A stretch of DNA of 64,000 nucleotides from Nevskia sp. (GCA_019689635.1 JADGHB010000011.1:1-64000); one strand, 5' to 3'; positions 1-8,999 are shown, counted from the first letter of the stretch. Notes: generated by a model from the sequence alone, not told the origin. Translations and numbers: made by a program.

Positions 1-2
1 AG

Positions 3-2438
3 GCCATCGAGTTCTACCGGCACAAGCACGGCTGGAGCAATCGGCTCATCGCCGGCGATTCGCTGCTCGTGATGAACTCGCTGCTGGAAAAGGAAGGCAT
101 GGCGGGCAAGGTGCAGATGATCTACATTGACCCGCCCTACGGCATCAGGTACGGCTCCAACTTCCAGCCCTTCGTCAACAAGCGCGACGTGAAGGACGGC
201 AAGGACGAGGACCTGACCGCCGAGCCGGAGCAGATCCGCGCCTTCCGCGACACCTGGGAACTGGGCATCCACTCCTACCTCACCTACCTGCGCGACCGGC
301 TGCTCTTGGCGCGGGAAATGCTGACCGAAAGCGGCAGCATCTTCGTGCAGATCAGCGACGAGAACGTCCACCACGTCCGCGAGTTGATGGATGAGGTGTT
401 TGGGGCGGGAAATTTTGTCAGGCTCATCACGTTCGCCAAAACCGGCAGCATGGTTTCCAATGAATTGGGCAGGACGAGCGATTATCTGGTTTGGTACGCG
501 AAAGACAAACAACACCTGAAGTATCGCCAGTTGTATTCCGAAAAACACCCCGATGCCTTCTATAGCAACGTAGAGCTACTCGGTGGCACGGTGCGAAAGA
601 TCACGCAGGCCGAAATGGTCGATCCGTCGCTTCTGCCTTCCGGTGCGAGGGTCTTCCAGCTCGTGAGCCTGGAGAGTTCAGGACCGTCGGGCGGAGATAC
701 GCCCCTCGAATTCGAGGGAGAAACGTTCAGGCCAAACAAGAACAGCCACTGGAAACTGGCCTACCCTGAAGGCATGGAGGCGTTGAAGAAGACGGGGCGG
801 ATAGTCAAGGACGGGAACAAGCTACGGTGGAAGTATTACATCAGCGACTATCCTCTCAAGGTTCTATCCGAGGTTTGGGACGACACAGCCGGTTTCAATC
901 CTGACCAGAGATACGTCGTCGAAACCCGGACCAAAGTCGTTGAACGCTGCCTCCTGATGACCACCGACCCGGGCGACCTGGTCTTCGACCCGACCTGCGG
1001 CAGCGGCACGACCGCTTACGTCGCCGAGCAATGGGGCCGGCGCTGGATCACCTGCGACACCTCCCGCGTGGCGCTCACGCTTGCCCGCCAGCGCCTGATG
1101 ACCGCCGTCTTCGACTACTACGAGCTGGCGCATCCCGAAGAGGGCGTCGGCAGCGGCTTCAGGTACAAGACCGTGCCGCACGTCACCCTCAAGTCCATCG
1201 CCAACAACCCGGAGATCGACAGCATTCATGCGCGCTGGCAGACGAAGCTCGAACCGATCCGCGAGCGGCTGAACGCCCTGCTCAAACAGTCCTGGGAAGA
1301 ATGGCAAATGCCGCGCGAGCCGGAGGCTGCCTGGCCGGAGGAAGCAAAGAAGCTGCTCACTGACTGGTGGCAGTTGCGCCGCAAGCGGCAAGAAGAGATT
1401 GACGCCGCCATCGCCCGCCACGCCCCGCAGGAGACGCTCTACGACCAGCCCTTCGTAGATCGCAAGAAGGTGCGCGTGACCGGACCCTTCACCGTGGAGG
1501 CGGTGCCCGCGCCAGCGGTCAAATCGCCAGACGAGATTCTCGAAACTAAACCGCAACCCGCCGACACCTCCATCGCCCGTTCCGGCGAAACACTGCGCCA
1601 GGCCGAATGGCGCGACGAGCTGCTGCGTGCCGGCATCCGCGGCAAGAGCGGCCAGCACATCCGCTTCGCGCGCCTCGAACCGCTGCCCGGCTGCCGCTGG
1701 CTCCACGCCGACGGCGAGACGCGCCCGAACGACGAGGGTGCAGACCGCGTGCGGGAGACCGGCCCGGCTTACAGTCCGATGCGCGTCGTCGTCTCCTTCG
1801 GCCCCGAGCACGCGCCGCTGGAACAGCGGCAGGTGGCGCAGGCCATCGAGGAGGCGCACACGCTGGTGCCCAAACCCAAGCTCATCGTCTTCGCCGCCTT
1901 CCAGTTCGACCCGGAGGCGGCCAAGGACATTGACGAGACGAACTGGCCGGGGGTGACGCTGCTCAAGGCGCAGATGAACGCGGATCTCTTGACCGAGGAC
2001 CTCAAGAAAAAGCGCGCCAGCAACGAGAGCTTCTGGCTCATCGGACAGCCGGACGTGCGCATCGAGAAAATCGCCAAGGGCGAGGACAAGGGCAAGTTCA
2101 CCGTTTCGGTGCATGGCTTCGACTACTACAACACCAAGACCGGCGGAATCGAATCCGGCGGCGAGGACAAGATTGCCATGTGGATGCTGGACACCGACTA
2201 CGACGGGCGCAGCCTCTACCCTCGCCAGGTGTTCTTCCCGATGGCGGGGGAGAAGGAAGGCTGGGCGCGGCTGGCCAAGAACCTCAAGGCCGAGATCGAC
2301 GAGGAGCGGATCGAAGCCTACCGCGGCACGGTGTCGCTGCCGTTTGAACCAGGCGAGCACAAGCGAATCGCGGTCAAGATCGTGGACGACCGGGGGATCG
2401 AGAGTTTGAAGGTCATCGCCTTGAATGAGTCAGGCTGA
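3..2438 (+). CDS. Type III-like (Mod family) site-specific adenine DNA methyltransferase, 5'-truncated by the window
   Basis: This is a predicted N6-adenine methyltransferase that would mark self DNA for the island's restriction system. The frame is open to the left edge, so the N-terminus is missing; an internal start near 69 would cut off conserved sequence. The catalytic motif IDPPYGI lies at about 126-146 and the AdoMet-binding motif FDPTCGSGTT at about 985-1015. That order, DPPY before FxGxG, is the beta class used by type III Mod proteins. A long C-terminal region follows and ends with a small domain (HKRIAVKIVDDRG). The stop overlaps the start of the next, broken gene by one base. It forms an operon with the OLD-like ATPase and the Res-like protein downstream. 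The target sequence cannot be read from the protein. Confidence 0.88.
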   Translation, partial: AIEFYRHKHGWSNRLIAGDSLLVMNSLLEKEGMAGKVQMIYIDPPYGIRYGSNFQPFVNKRDVKDGKDEDLTAEPEQIRAFRDTWELGIHSYLTYLRDRLLLAREMLTESGSIFVQISDENVHHVRELMDEVFGAGNFVRLITFAKTGSMVSNELGRTSDYLVWYAKDKQHLKYRQLYSEKHPDAFYSNVELLGGTVRKITQAEMVDPSLLPSGARVFQLVSLESSGPSGGDTPLEFEGETFRPNKNSHWKLAYPEGMEALKKTGRIVKDGNKLRWKYYISDYPLKVLSEVWDDTAGFNPDQRYVVETRTKVVERCLLMTTDPGDLVFDPTCGSGTTAYVAEQWGRRWITCDTSRVALTLARQRLMTAVFDYYELAHPEEGVGSGFRYKTVPHVTLKSIANNPEIDSIHARWQTKLEPIRERLNALLKQSWEEWQMPREPEAAWPEEAKKLLTDWWQLRRKRQEEIDAAIARHAPQETLYDQPFVDRKKVRVTGPFTVEAVPAPAVKSPDEILETKPQPADTSIARSGETLRQAEWRDELLRAGIRGKSGQHIRFARLEPLPGCRWLHADGETRPNDEGADRVRETGPAYSPMRVVVSFGPEHAPLEQRQVAQAIEEAHTLVPKPKLIVFAAFQFDPEAAKDIDETNWPGVTLLKAQMNADLLTEDLKKKRASNESFWLIGQPDVRIEKIAKGEDKGKFTVSVHGFDYYNTKTGGIESGGEDKIAMWMLDTDYDGRSLYPRQVFFPMAGEKEGWARLAKNLKAEIDEERIEAYRGTVSLPFEPGEHKRIAVKIVDDRGIESLKVIALNESG

Positions 2439-2571
2439 TGGAATACCTGCTCACGGAACACGCCCGGGACGCCTGGAGAAGCGGCGCATGTTACGAGTGA
2501 TCGTCAACCCCAACCGAACGCCCCCTTACGTCGTCACGGCATTTTTCGATCGCAGGAAGGCTCTCCCATGA
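2438..2571 (+). pseudogene. Decayed DUF4258-type gene (putative toxin partner of DUF2283)
   Basis: The reading frame starts on the mod stop codon (TGATG) and encodes MEYLLTEHARDAW, then stops at 2500. From 2488 another frame encodes LRVIVNPNRTPPYVVTAFFD and ends in an ATGA overlap with the DUF2283 start. In DUF4258 proteins an N-terminal 'TEHA' segment and a C-terminal 'RVIVN..PP.VVTAFFDRR' segment belong to one protein of about 80-100 residues. The middle is missing here and the frame is shifted. I infer an internal deletion of about 100 bp. DUF4258 genes are often paired with DUF2283 genes, which fits the neighbour. Confidence 0.6.
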
Positions 2572-2780
2572 AACTGAAAGTGAATCAGCAGGCGGACGCG
2601 CTGTATCTCAGCCTGAGTGAAGCACCATCGAATCGTTCGGAGGAAGTCTCGCCCGGCATCATCGTCGACTATGACGATCAGGGCTGCGTCGTCGGCATCG
2701 AGATGCTGTATCTGTCGAAACGCGCACCGCAAACCGACATCCGGCGGTTGTTGTTCGAATCCGTGCCGGAAGTGGCTTGA
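2568..2780 (+). CDS. DUF2283 family protein (putative antitoxin-like partner)
   Basis: This small protein of 70 residues has the DUF2283 pattern: an N-terminal LKVNQQADALYLSL strand-turn and the core GIIVDYDDQGCVVGIEML. The family is of unknown biochemical function. It is commonly encoded directly after a DUF4258 gene in a toxin-antitoxin-like pair. Here the DUF4258 partner is broken, so the protein may be a leftover antitoxin. Its ATG overlaps the stop of the broken partner (ATGA), and it ends one base before the ATPase gene, so it is translated within the island operon. Length and core are intact. Confidence 0.8.
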   Translation: MKLKVNQQADALYLSLSEAPSNRSEEVSPGIIVDYDDQGCVVGIEMLYLSKRAPQTDIRRLLFESVPEVA

Positions 2781-2781
2781 G

Positions 2782-4497
2782 ATGCTGACCAAGCTCACGA
2801 TCCGCAACTTCAAGCTGTTCGAAAACGTCGAGATCGAGCTCGGAGAGCGCGTCGTCTTCATCGGCCCCAACAACGCGGGCAAGACCTCGGCACTACAGGC
2901 GCTGGCCTTGTGGGACGTGGGAACCAAGCGCTGGCTGGAAAAACGCGGCGGCGGCGCGGTCCCTGAGAAACGGCCGGGTGTGACCATCAACCGGCGCGAT
3001 CTCATCACCGTGCCAGTCCCGGTGGCCAATCTGCTCTGGCGCGATCTGCATGTCCGCGAGGGCAGCCGCGCGGGCGGCAAGACCCGCACGCAGAACGTCC
3101 TCATCGAGATCGTTGTCGAGGGCGTGGATCAGGGCAGGACTTGGGTCTGCGGGCTGGAGTTCGATTACGCCAACGAGGAATCCTTCTACTGTCGGCCGCT
3201 GCGCGCTGCCAACGGCCAGCGCACTGAAGTGCCAGCACATCTTGCCGAGCTTCGCCTGGCCTACCTGCCCCCGATGTCAGGCCTTGCGCCCCGCGAAGAC
3301 CGCTTGGAAATGGGCACGATCAACGTGCGGCTCGGCGAAGGCCGCACGGCGGAGGTTCTGCGCAACCTCTGCTGGCAGGTGCGGGAGTCCGAGAACGGGC
3401 AAGAGAAATGGCGGGCCATCGCCGAGCGTATCGAGAAGCTGTTCGGCGCGAAGCTCAACGAGCCGCGCTACATCAAGGAGCGGGGCGAGGTGGTCATGGA
3501 CTATCGCACCCGCGACGGGATCACGCTCGATCTGTCGGCGAGTGGGCGCGGCCAGCAGCAGACGCTGCTCCTGCTCGCGCACATGGCGATCAATCCGGGC
3601 GCGGTGCTGCTCGACGAGCCCGACGCGCACCTGGAGATCCTGCGGCAGCGGCAGATCTACCAGGTGCTCAGCGACCAGGCGAAAGAGACGGGCAGTCAGA
3701 TCATCGCCGCCAGCCATTCGGAAGTCATCCTCAACGAGGCGGCCGATCGCGATCTGGTAATCGCCTTCGTCGGCCAGCCGCATCGGATTGACGACCGGGG
3801 TAGCCAGGTGCTCAAGGCGCTGCGCGACATCGGATTCGAGCATTACTACCTCGCCGAGGAGACGGGCTGGGTACTCTATCTCGAAGGCTCGACCGATCTC
3901 GCCATGTTGCGCGCCTTCGCCAATGCGTTGAACCACCCGGCGCGGCAGCATCTGGAGCGGCCGTTCGTACACTACGTCGCCAACCAGCCGCGCAAAGCGA
4001 AGGAACATTTTTACGCCTTGCGCGAGGCCAAGGCAGACCTCGCCGGTATCGCCATCTACGACCGGTTGGACGCAAACCTTCCTGACGATCCCACTCTCGT
4101 GCAGAGGATGTGGCAGCGCCGTGAGCTGGAAAACTATCTGTGCCAGCGAGAGACTTTGCTCGCCTTTGCCGAAGATCAGGGACGCAAGCAGCAAGGCGGC
4201 CTCTTCGTCGCTACGTGGCGCACAGCCATGGAGGAAGCGATCAACCAGATTGAAAGCGCTTTGCGTACTCTCGGCAAGGACCCGTGGAGCGCGGACATCA
4301 AGGCGAGCGAGGAGTTTCTGGAGCCGCTGTTCAGGCAGTTCTACGAACGGCTTGGTCTGCCGAATCTCATGAGCAAGACCGATTACCACGCGCTCGCGGC
4401 TTTCGTGCCGGCGACCGCGATCGACCCGGAAATCGGGCAGGCGCTCGACACCATCGTGGCTGCGGCGAGCGTTGCGAAACCGCGCGGGGCCGCGTGA
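2782..4497 (+). CDS. OLD-like AAA ATPase with probable TOPRIM nuclease domain
   Basis: This is a predicted ABC-class ATPase of 571 residues that resembles the OLD (overcoming lysogenization defect) nucleases. Walker A (GPNNAGKT) is near residue 28, an ABC-signature-like SASGRGQQQ near 252, and Walker B (VLLDEPDAH) near 275. The switch histidine segment AASHSEV follows. After about residue 365, VLYLEGSTD fits the first acidic motif of a TOPRIM nuclease and IYDRLD near 427 the second, so the C-terminal half may cut DNA. The start at 2782 is chosen over upstream in-frame codons because it begins the canonical MLTKLTIRNFK strand. It sits between the methylase and the Res-like gene; the stop overlaps the next start (TGATG). 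It probably acts with them in defence, but this is inferred from the operon. Confidence 0.82.
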   Translation: MLTKLTIRNFKLFENVEIELGERVVFIGPNNAGKTSALQALALWDVGTKRWLEKRGGGAVPEKRPGVTINRRDLITVPVPVANLLWRDLHVREGSRAGGKTRTQNVLIEIVVEGVDQGRTWVCGLEFDYANEESFYCRPLRAANGQRTEVPAHLAELRLAYLPPMSGLAPREDRLEMGTINVRLGEGRTAEVLRNLCWQVRESENGQEKWRAIAERIEKLFGAKLNEPRYIKERGEVVMDYRTRDGITLDLSASGRGQQQTLLLLAHMAINPGAVLLDEPDAHLEILRQRQIYQVLSDQAKETGSQIIAASHSEVILNEAADRDLVIAFVGQPHRIDDRGSQVLKALRDIGFEHYYLAEETGWVLYLEGSTDLAMLRAFANALNHPARQHLERPFVHYVANQPRKAKEHFYALREAKADLAGIAIYDRLDANLPDDPTLVQRMWQRRELENYLCQRETLLAFAEDQGRKQQGGLFVATWRTAMEEAINQIESALRTLGKDPWSADIKASEEFLEPLFRQFYERLGLPNLMSKTDYHALAAFVPATAIDPEIGQALDTIVAAASVAKPRGAA

Positions 4498-7319
4498 TGG
4501 GCAAGACCACCATAGACCGCCTCATCATCAACTCGCCCTACGAAGAGCCGCAGCGCCACTGGCGCTACGACCGGGAGACGCGGCTCTTTGATCTGACGGA
4601 GGGTCGCCGGCCGGCGGGGTATGTGATTGCTTCGCCCGAGTCCCACGCCTTCGACGACCCGGGCATCTTCATCGAGATTCCGCTGGTCAACCAAATCCGC
4701 CCGCGCGTGAAGCGCTGGCGCGAGGCGGGTTATCCAGGCGTCACCAGCATCACCAAGCGCCTTCTGGAACACTGGCGCGACCCGGAGGAGTTCGACGGAC
4801 GCCGGTTCTTCTTCTGCCAGTTGGAAGCGGTGGAGACGCTGATCTGGCTCACCGAAGCGCCCGCCGCCGAGCGCGTGGGGATCGAGATTCCCGGCGACGG
4901 CGGGGAATTCGCGCGGCAGTGCTGCAAGATGGCGACGGGCACCGGCAAGACCGTGGTCATGGCGATGGTGATCGCCTGGCATATCCTCAACAAGGTGACC
5001 AACGCGCAGGACGCGCGCTTCTCGAAGAACGTGCTGGTCGTGGCGCCCGGACTGACGGTGAAGAGCCGCCTTGCGGTGCTGGAACCGGCCGCTGCCGACA
5101 ACTACTACGAGGCGTTCAACATCGTGCCCTCGGCGCTGCTGGACAAACTGCGGCAAGGGAAGGTGCTGATCCGCAACTGGCACGCCCTGGCCTGGGAGAG
5201 CGAAGCGCAGCTCAAGAAGCGCAAGAGCGTGGACAAGCGCGGCGCCAAGAGCATTGAAGCCTACACGCGCGAGGTGCTGGGCGAGATGGCGAGCGCGCAC
5301 AACCTGCTCGTCATCAACGACGAGGCGCACCATGCCTGGCGCGTGAACTGGGAGGCGGAGGGCAAGTATCTGCGCGCGCGCGACTTGAAGGACAGCGCGG
5401 AGGAAGCAACCGTGTGGATCGGCGGCCTCGACCGCCTGCACCGCTCGCGCGGCGTGCTGATGTGCTACGACTTCACGGCCACGCCCTTCACGCCCTCGGG
5501 CAAGCAGAGCAGCGAGGAAGCGCTCTTCGGCTGGATCGTGAGCGACTTCGGGCTGAACGACGCCATCGAATCGGGGCTGGTGAAGACCCCGCGCGTGGTG
5601 GTGCGAGACGACGCGGTACCGGATGCAAAGACTTACAAGTCGCGCCTTTACCACATCTACAACGACCTGGAGGTGAAGGACGATCTCAATCGACGCGCGC
5701 AGCCGCAGGAGCCGCTACCCGACCTAGTGTTGAACGCCTACTACCTGCTCGGTTACGACTGGCGCGAGGCGTGGAAAGCATGGCAGAAGGCCGGGCTGCC
5801 GACCCCGCCGGTGATGATCACCGTCGCCAACCGCACCGAGACGGCGGCGCGGGTGAAGCATGCCTTCGATACAAAACGTATCCACATCGACGAGCTGTGC
5901 AACTCCGAGCGCGTGTTGCACATCGACTCCAAGGTGCTGGACGAGGCCGAAGCGCAGGAGGAACCCGCCGCGCCGGTGGAGGTGGCGGACGCCGGTGACG
6001 ATGGGGACGAGGACGACGCTCCGGTCGAGCGCAAGCTCACCAAGACGGAGCAGGCGGAACTCCTGCGGCAGATCGTGGACACGGTGGGCAAGGTGGGTCA
6101 ACCGGGCGAGAAGATCCAAAACGTCATCTCGGTCGGCATGCTTTCGGAGGGCTGGGACGCAAAGACCGTGACGCACATCATGGGCCTGCGTGCCTTTACG
6201 TCACAGCTTCTGTGCGAACAAGTCGTCGGTCGGGGCTTGCGGCGCACTTCCTACGAGCTGAATCCGGAAACGGGGCTGTTCGATCCGGAGTACGTCAACA
6301 TCTTCGGTGTGCCCTTCACCTTCTTGCCGCACGAAGGCGGTGAGGATGGCCCGCCGTCGCCGCCGAGCCCGAAGACTGCGGTCGAGCCCGATCCAGCGAA
6401 GGCCGAGTTCGCCATCCAGTGGCCGAATGTGGTGCGCATCGAGCGCGTGTTCCAGCCGGTGCTGACGCTGGACTGGTCGAAGGCGCGCCCGCTGGAACTG
6501 AACGCGGCGCAGACCACGCAGGTGGCGGAGCTGGCCCCGATGCTCGAAGGCAAGCCGGACGTAACGAAGATCGAGCGCATCGCGCTGGAGCGGCTGGCGC
6601 GCGAGTTCCGCACCCAGCGCATCATCTTCGAGACCGCGCGCGACGTGTTCGACCAGATGAAGCATACGTGGCAGGGGAGCCGCGAAATGCTGCTCGCGCA
6701 ACTGGTGAGGATCGTGGAACGGTTTATTGCTTCCGACCGCATTACAATCACGCCGCCGCTCTTCTACCAGGACGAGCTGCGCCGCCGGCTCATCATCACG
6801 CTCAACATGTCCCGGATAGTCCAGCACGTCTGGGAGGCCGTACGGCGGGAGAACACCGAGCGGCTGACGCCAGTGTTCGACCGGGACCATCCGATCCGCG
6901 CCACGGGCGATATGCGCACCTGGTACACGGGCAAGCCCTGCGAGCGCACGAAAAAGTCGCACATCAACGTCTGCGTCTATGACAGCACCTGGGAGGCGTC
7001 GGATGCCTTCGCGTTGGACAATTCAGACGCGGTAGCGGCCTGGGTCAAGAATGACCACCTGGGCTTCGAGGTCCTCTACGTCTATCGCGGCGTCGTGCGA
7101 AAGTACCGGCCGGATTTTCTGGTGCGCCTCGCCAACGGCGACATGCTGGTGCTGGAAACGAAAGGGCAGGACACCGAGCAGGATCAGGTCAAGCGCCGCT
7201 ATCTCGACGAGTGGACGCAAGCGGTGAATGCGTACGGGGGCCTCGGTCGCTGGCAGTCGGCAGTGGCGAGGGATCCGGGCGAGATTCGGGACATCCTGCT
7301 TCGGCAAGCAGCACCATGA
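4497..7319 (+). CDS. Type III restriction-like DEAD/DEAH helicase-nuclease (Res family)
   Basis: This is a superfamily 2 helicase of 940 residues fused to a nuclease, the likely restriction subunit. The helicase motifs are ATGTGKT near residue 147, NDEAHH near 274, FTATPF near 325 and the arginine-finger motif VVGRGLRR near 575. At the C-terminus RPDFLVRL followed by VLETKG near residues 872-890 matches a PD-(D/E)xK nuclease core, as in type III Res proteins. An acidic, low-complexity linker lies near residues 495-515. The start (ATG at 4497) overlaps the ATPase stop by one base, so the two are translationally coupled. In classical type III systems Mod and Res form one complex; the interposed ATPase is the unusual element. 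All motifs look intact. Confidence 0.87.
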   Translation: MGKTTIDRLIINSPYEEPQRHWRYDRETRLFDLTEGRRPAGYVIASPESHAFDDPGIFIEIPLVNQIRPRVKRWREAGYPGVTSITKRLLEHWRDPEEFDGRRFFFCQLEAVETLIWLTEAPAAERVGIEIPGDGGEFARQCCKMATGTGKTVVMAMVIAWHILNKVTNAQDARFSKNVLVVAPGLTVKSRLAVLEPAAADNYYEAFNIVPSALLDKLRQGKVLIRNWHALAWESEAQLKKRKSVDKRGAKSIEAYTREVLGEMASAHNLLVINDEAHHAWRVNWEAEGKYLRARDLKDSAEEATVWIGGLDRLHRSRGVLMCYDFTATPFTPSGKQSSEEALFGWIVSDFGLNDAIESGLVKTPRVVVRDDAVPDAKTYKSRLYHIYNDLEVKDDLNRRAQPQEPLPDLVLNAYYLLGYDWREAWKAWQKAGLPTPPVMITVANRTETAARVKHAFDTKRIHIDELCNSERVLHIDSKVLDEAEAQEEPAAPVEVADAGDDGDEDDAPVERKLTKTEQAELLRQIVDTVGKVGQPGEKIQNVISVGMLSEGWDAKTVTHIMGLRAFTSQLLCEQVVGRGLRRTSYELNPETGLFDPEYVNIFGVPFTFLPHEGGEDGPPSPPSPKTAVEPDPAKAEFAIQWPNVVRIERVFQPVLTLDWSKARPLELNAAQTTQVAELAPMLEGKPDVTKIERIALERLAREFRTQRIIFETARDVFDQMKHTWQGSREMLLAQLVRIVERFIASDRITITPPLFYQDELRRRLIITLNMSRIVQHVWEAVRRENTERLTPVFDRDHPIRATGDMRTWYTGKPCERTKKSHINVCVYDSTWEASDAFALDNSDAVAAWVKNDHLGFEVLYVYRGVVRKYRPDFLVRLANGDMLVLETKGQDTEQDQVKRRYLDEWTQAVNAYGGLGRWQSAVARDPGEIRDILLRQAAP

Positions 7320-7479
7320 GTGCGGCGCTGTGGCGATGGCAGTCGATGTGATAACCCGATCCATAATCCTCGCGCAGTTCCATCAGCAAACGGGACACTG
7401 CCGTCGGCTGCAAGAGATTCCTCAAGTTCAACGAACATGGTTGTAGCTTATTGGCTACCGCTGAACAAAGGCCTGCGGA

Positions 7480-8712
7480 TCAGCTGGCCTGAAACGCCTT
7501 GCCAAAGCGCCCAATAACGACCTTGCGTCCTTCCTCGATCTGCGCGTCCACGAAGTCCGCCCACCATTGCAGCATCTCGCGGCGCTGCGCCAGATACTCG
7601 GCGCGGTTGTAGACACCACGCACGCCGCCGGTGGTATGCGCGAGGGTTTTCTCGATCCAGTCGGAATTGAATCCTGCCTCGTGCAGCTGGGTTGAGGCCG
7701 TGCGGCGGAAGTCGTGGATCACGAAGTCGCGGATGCCCAGATCCAGCGAGCGAATGGCCTGATTGAGCGTGCTATGCGCGATGGGTTCCTTGAGACTGTT
7801 GCGGCTCGGCAGCACCCATTCCGAGCCGCAGGCCAAGTCGCGCAGCTCCTCGAACATCGCCAACGCCTGCCTGGAGAGCGGCACGAGGTGCGGCTTGTCC
7901 TTTTTCATGCGCTCGGCGGGGATGCTCCATTCCGCTTTCTCGAAGTTGATCTCCTCCCACCGGGCTTCGAGCAGCTCGGACTTGCGCACCATGCACAGCA
8001 TCAGCAAGTGCAGCGCCAGCTTATGTTGTCGCTTGATGGAGGACTGGTAGATGCCGCGCAGGAGCTTGCCGACTTCCTCTGGTGACAGGGCTACGTCGCG
8101 GCTGCGAGCCGTGGCAATGAATCGGGCCTCCACGGCCGCCGCGGGGTTGAACTGCGTCTTGCCCCGCGCGATGGCGTAGGCGAACAGGCGCTTCATCACG
8201 TTGCGGGTTTGCAGCGCCATTTGATCGGCCCCGCGGGCCTTGATCGCGTCCGTGATTTTCAGCACGTCCTCGATGGTGACTTCGGACACGCGCTTGTCGC
8301 CGATGGCAGGGATGACGTCCTTGTCGAGCACGCGGCGGATATTGCGCGGCTCGCTGTTGGTCCGACTCACCACCTCGGCGAACCACAGTTCGGCGAAAGC
8401 CCGCACCGAGTCGGTTTTCTCGGCGGCCTGCGCTGCTTTGCTGGCCTGCCTGGCGGCGGCGGGAGAGCGCCCATGCGCCAACATCGCCCGGCACTCCTCG
8501 CGCCACTGGCGGGCCTGCACGAGGGTGAACGCCGGGTATTCGCCCAGCGTAACCTTCTCCTTCTTGCTGCCCCGGCCACCTAGGCGGTATTGCAGCCGCC
8601 AGACCTTCTTGCCGCTGGGATGGACCTCGATGTAGAGCCCGCGGCCGTCAGCGGCCTGATAAGGCCGCGCTTTAGGCGATAGCCGTTGCAGTTTGGTGTC
8701 TGTGAGCGCCAC
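7480..8712 (-). CDS. P4-type tyrosine recombinase (integrase)
   Basis: This integrase of 410 residues should catalyse excision and integration of the island. The N-terminus (LTDTKLQRLSPKARPY) is the DUF4102 arm-binding domain of P4-like integrases, followed by a SAM-like core-binding domain. The catalytic residues are visible: Arg in MVRKSELLEARW, the HDFRR box, a later His in LAHTTGG and the nucleophile Tyr in GVYNRAEY. The start is a GTG at 8712; no in-frame ATG gives a better N-terminus. It is read away from mnmE, so its promoter and binding sites lie in the 270-bp AT-richer gap next to the mnmE end, the usual place for an att-proximal int gene. The gene appears complete. Confidence 0.92.
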   Translation of the reverse strand: MALTDTKLQRLSPKARPYQAADGRGLYIEVHPSGKKVWRLQYRLGGRGSKKEKVTLGEYPAFTLVQARQWREECRAMLAHGRSPAAARQASKAAQAAEKTDSVRAFAELWFAEVVSRTNSEPRNIRRVLDKDVIPAIGDKRVSEVTIEDVLKITDAIKARGADQMALQTRNVMKRLFAYAIARGKTQFNPAAAVEARFIATARSRDVALSPEEVGKLLRGIYQSSIKRQHKLALHLLMLCMVRKSELLEARWEEINFEKAEWSIPAERMKKDKPHLVPLSRQALAMFEELRDLACGSEWVLPSRNSLKEPIAHSTLNQAIRSLDLGIRDFVIHDFRRTASTQLHEAGFNSDWIEKTLAHTTGGVRGVYNRAEYLAQRREMLQWWADFVDAQIEEGRKVVIGRFGKAFQAS

Positions 8713-8796
8713 GCCGTGCCCCCATGAAAAAACAAATTAACTCATTGTTATGAATGACTTTCCACAGAGAATGAGGCATATAAAAAAACCCATGGT

Positions 8797-8869
8797 GTGC
8801 CCCATGATTGAAAAACAGCCGTCAAATGGGGCACGCCATTTGAATCAAATGGGGCACCTATGGGGGCAC
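8797..8869. repeat. Direct and inverted repeats upstream of the integrase (candidate arm or operator sites)
   Basis: The 13-mer tcaaatggggcac occurs exactly at 8822-8834 and 8845-8857. A shorter version, tgggggcac, lies at 8861-8869, and the inverted form gtgccccat at 8797-8805. All sit between the integrase start and the mnmE end. Spaced short repeats next to an attachment site are typical arm-type integrase or excisionase binding sites, or an int operator. The repeats are seen; the role is inferred. Confidence 0.5.
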
Positions 8870-8981
8870 ATTAGCAAGGCTTACGCTGGATGACAATAGA
8901 CCGTGTTGGATCACAACACAATGATGTAACTAGATAAATGGCACAGGGTTCGGATTTAACCGTGGGTCCTTGGAAACATTT

Positions 8982-8999
8982 TCATTTTCCGATGCAAAA
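8982..8999 (-). other. Candidate attachment site (last 18 bp of mnmE)
   Basis: The final 18 bp of mnmE encode F-C-I-G-K-stop, the same peptide position used as attB by SGI1-type islands. The AT-rich integrase control region begins immediately downstream, which suggests the crossover is in or next to these bases. The matching copy would be at the far left end of the island, outside the window. Confidence 0.4.

Larger units (their letters stand above)
1..8981. mobile_element. Right end of a genomic island inserted at the 3' end of mnmE
   Basis: The segment carries a restriction-modification operon and a tyrosine recombinase whose 5' end faces mnmE, and it stops at the last codons of mnmE. The mnmE 3' end, which encodes F-C-I-G-K, is the known target of SGI1-type islands, so integration there is plausible. 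The next chromosomal genes (mnmE, yidC, rpmH) are in ancestral order. The left end and the second attachment site lie outside the window. A tRNA-targeted P4-type element is less likely because no tRNA gene is visible here. That this is an island is inferred from context, not from a seen pair of att repeats. Confidence 0.6.

Noticed and set aside
864-2360. 498-codon frame antisense to the island methylase
   Set aside because: The methylase motifs are on the plus strand; this frame is a composition artefact.
7189-7446. Short overlapping frames after the Res-like gene
   Set aside because: They overlap the Res C-terminus on the opposite strand, lack a ribosome-binding site and match nothing I recognise. 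The 7320-7479 spacer otherwise holds only a weak GTAGC/GCTAC hairpin at about 7441-7456.
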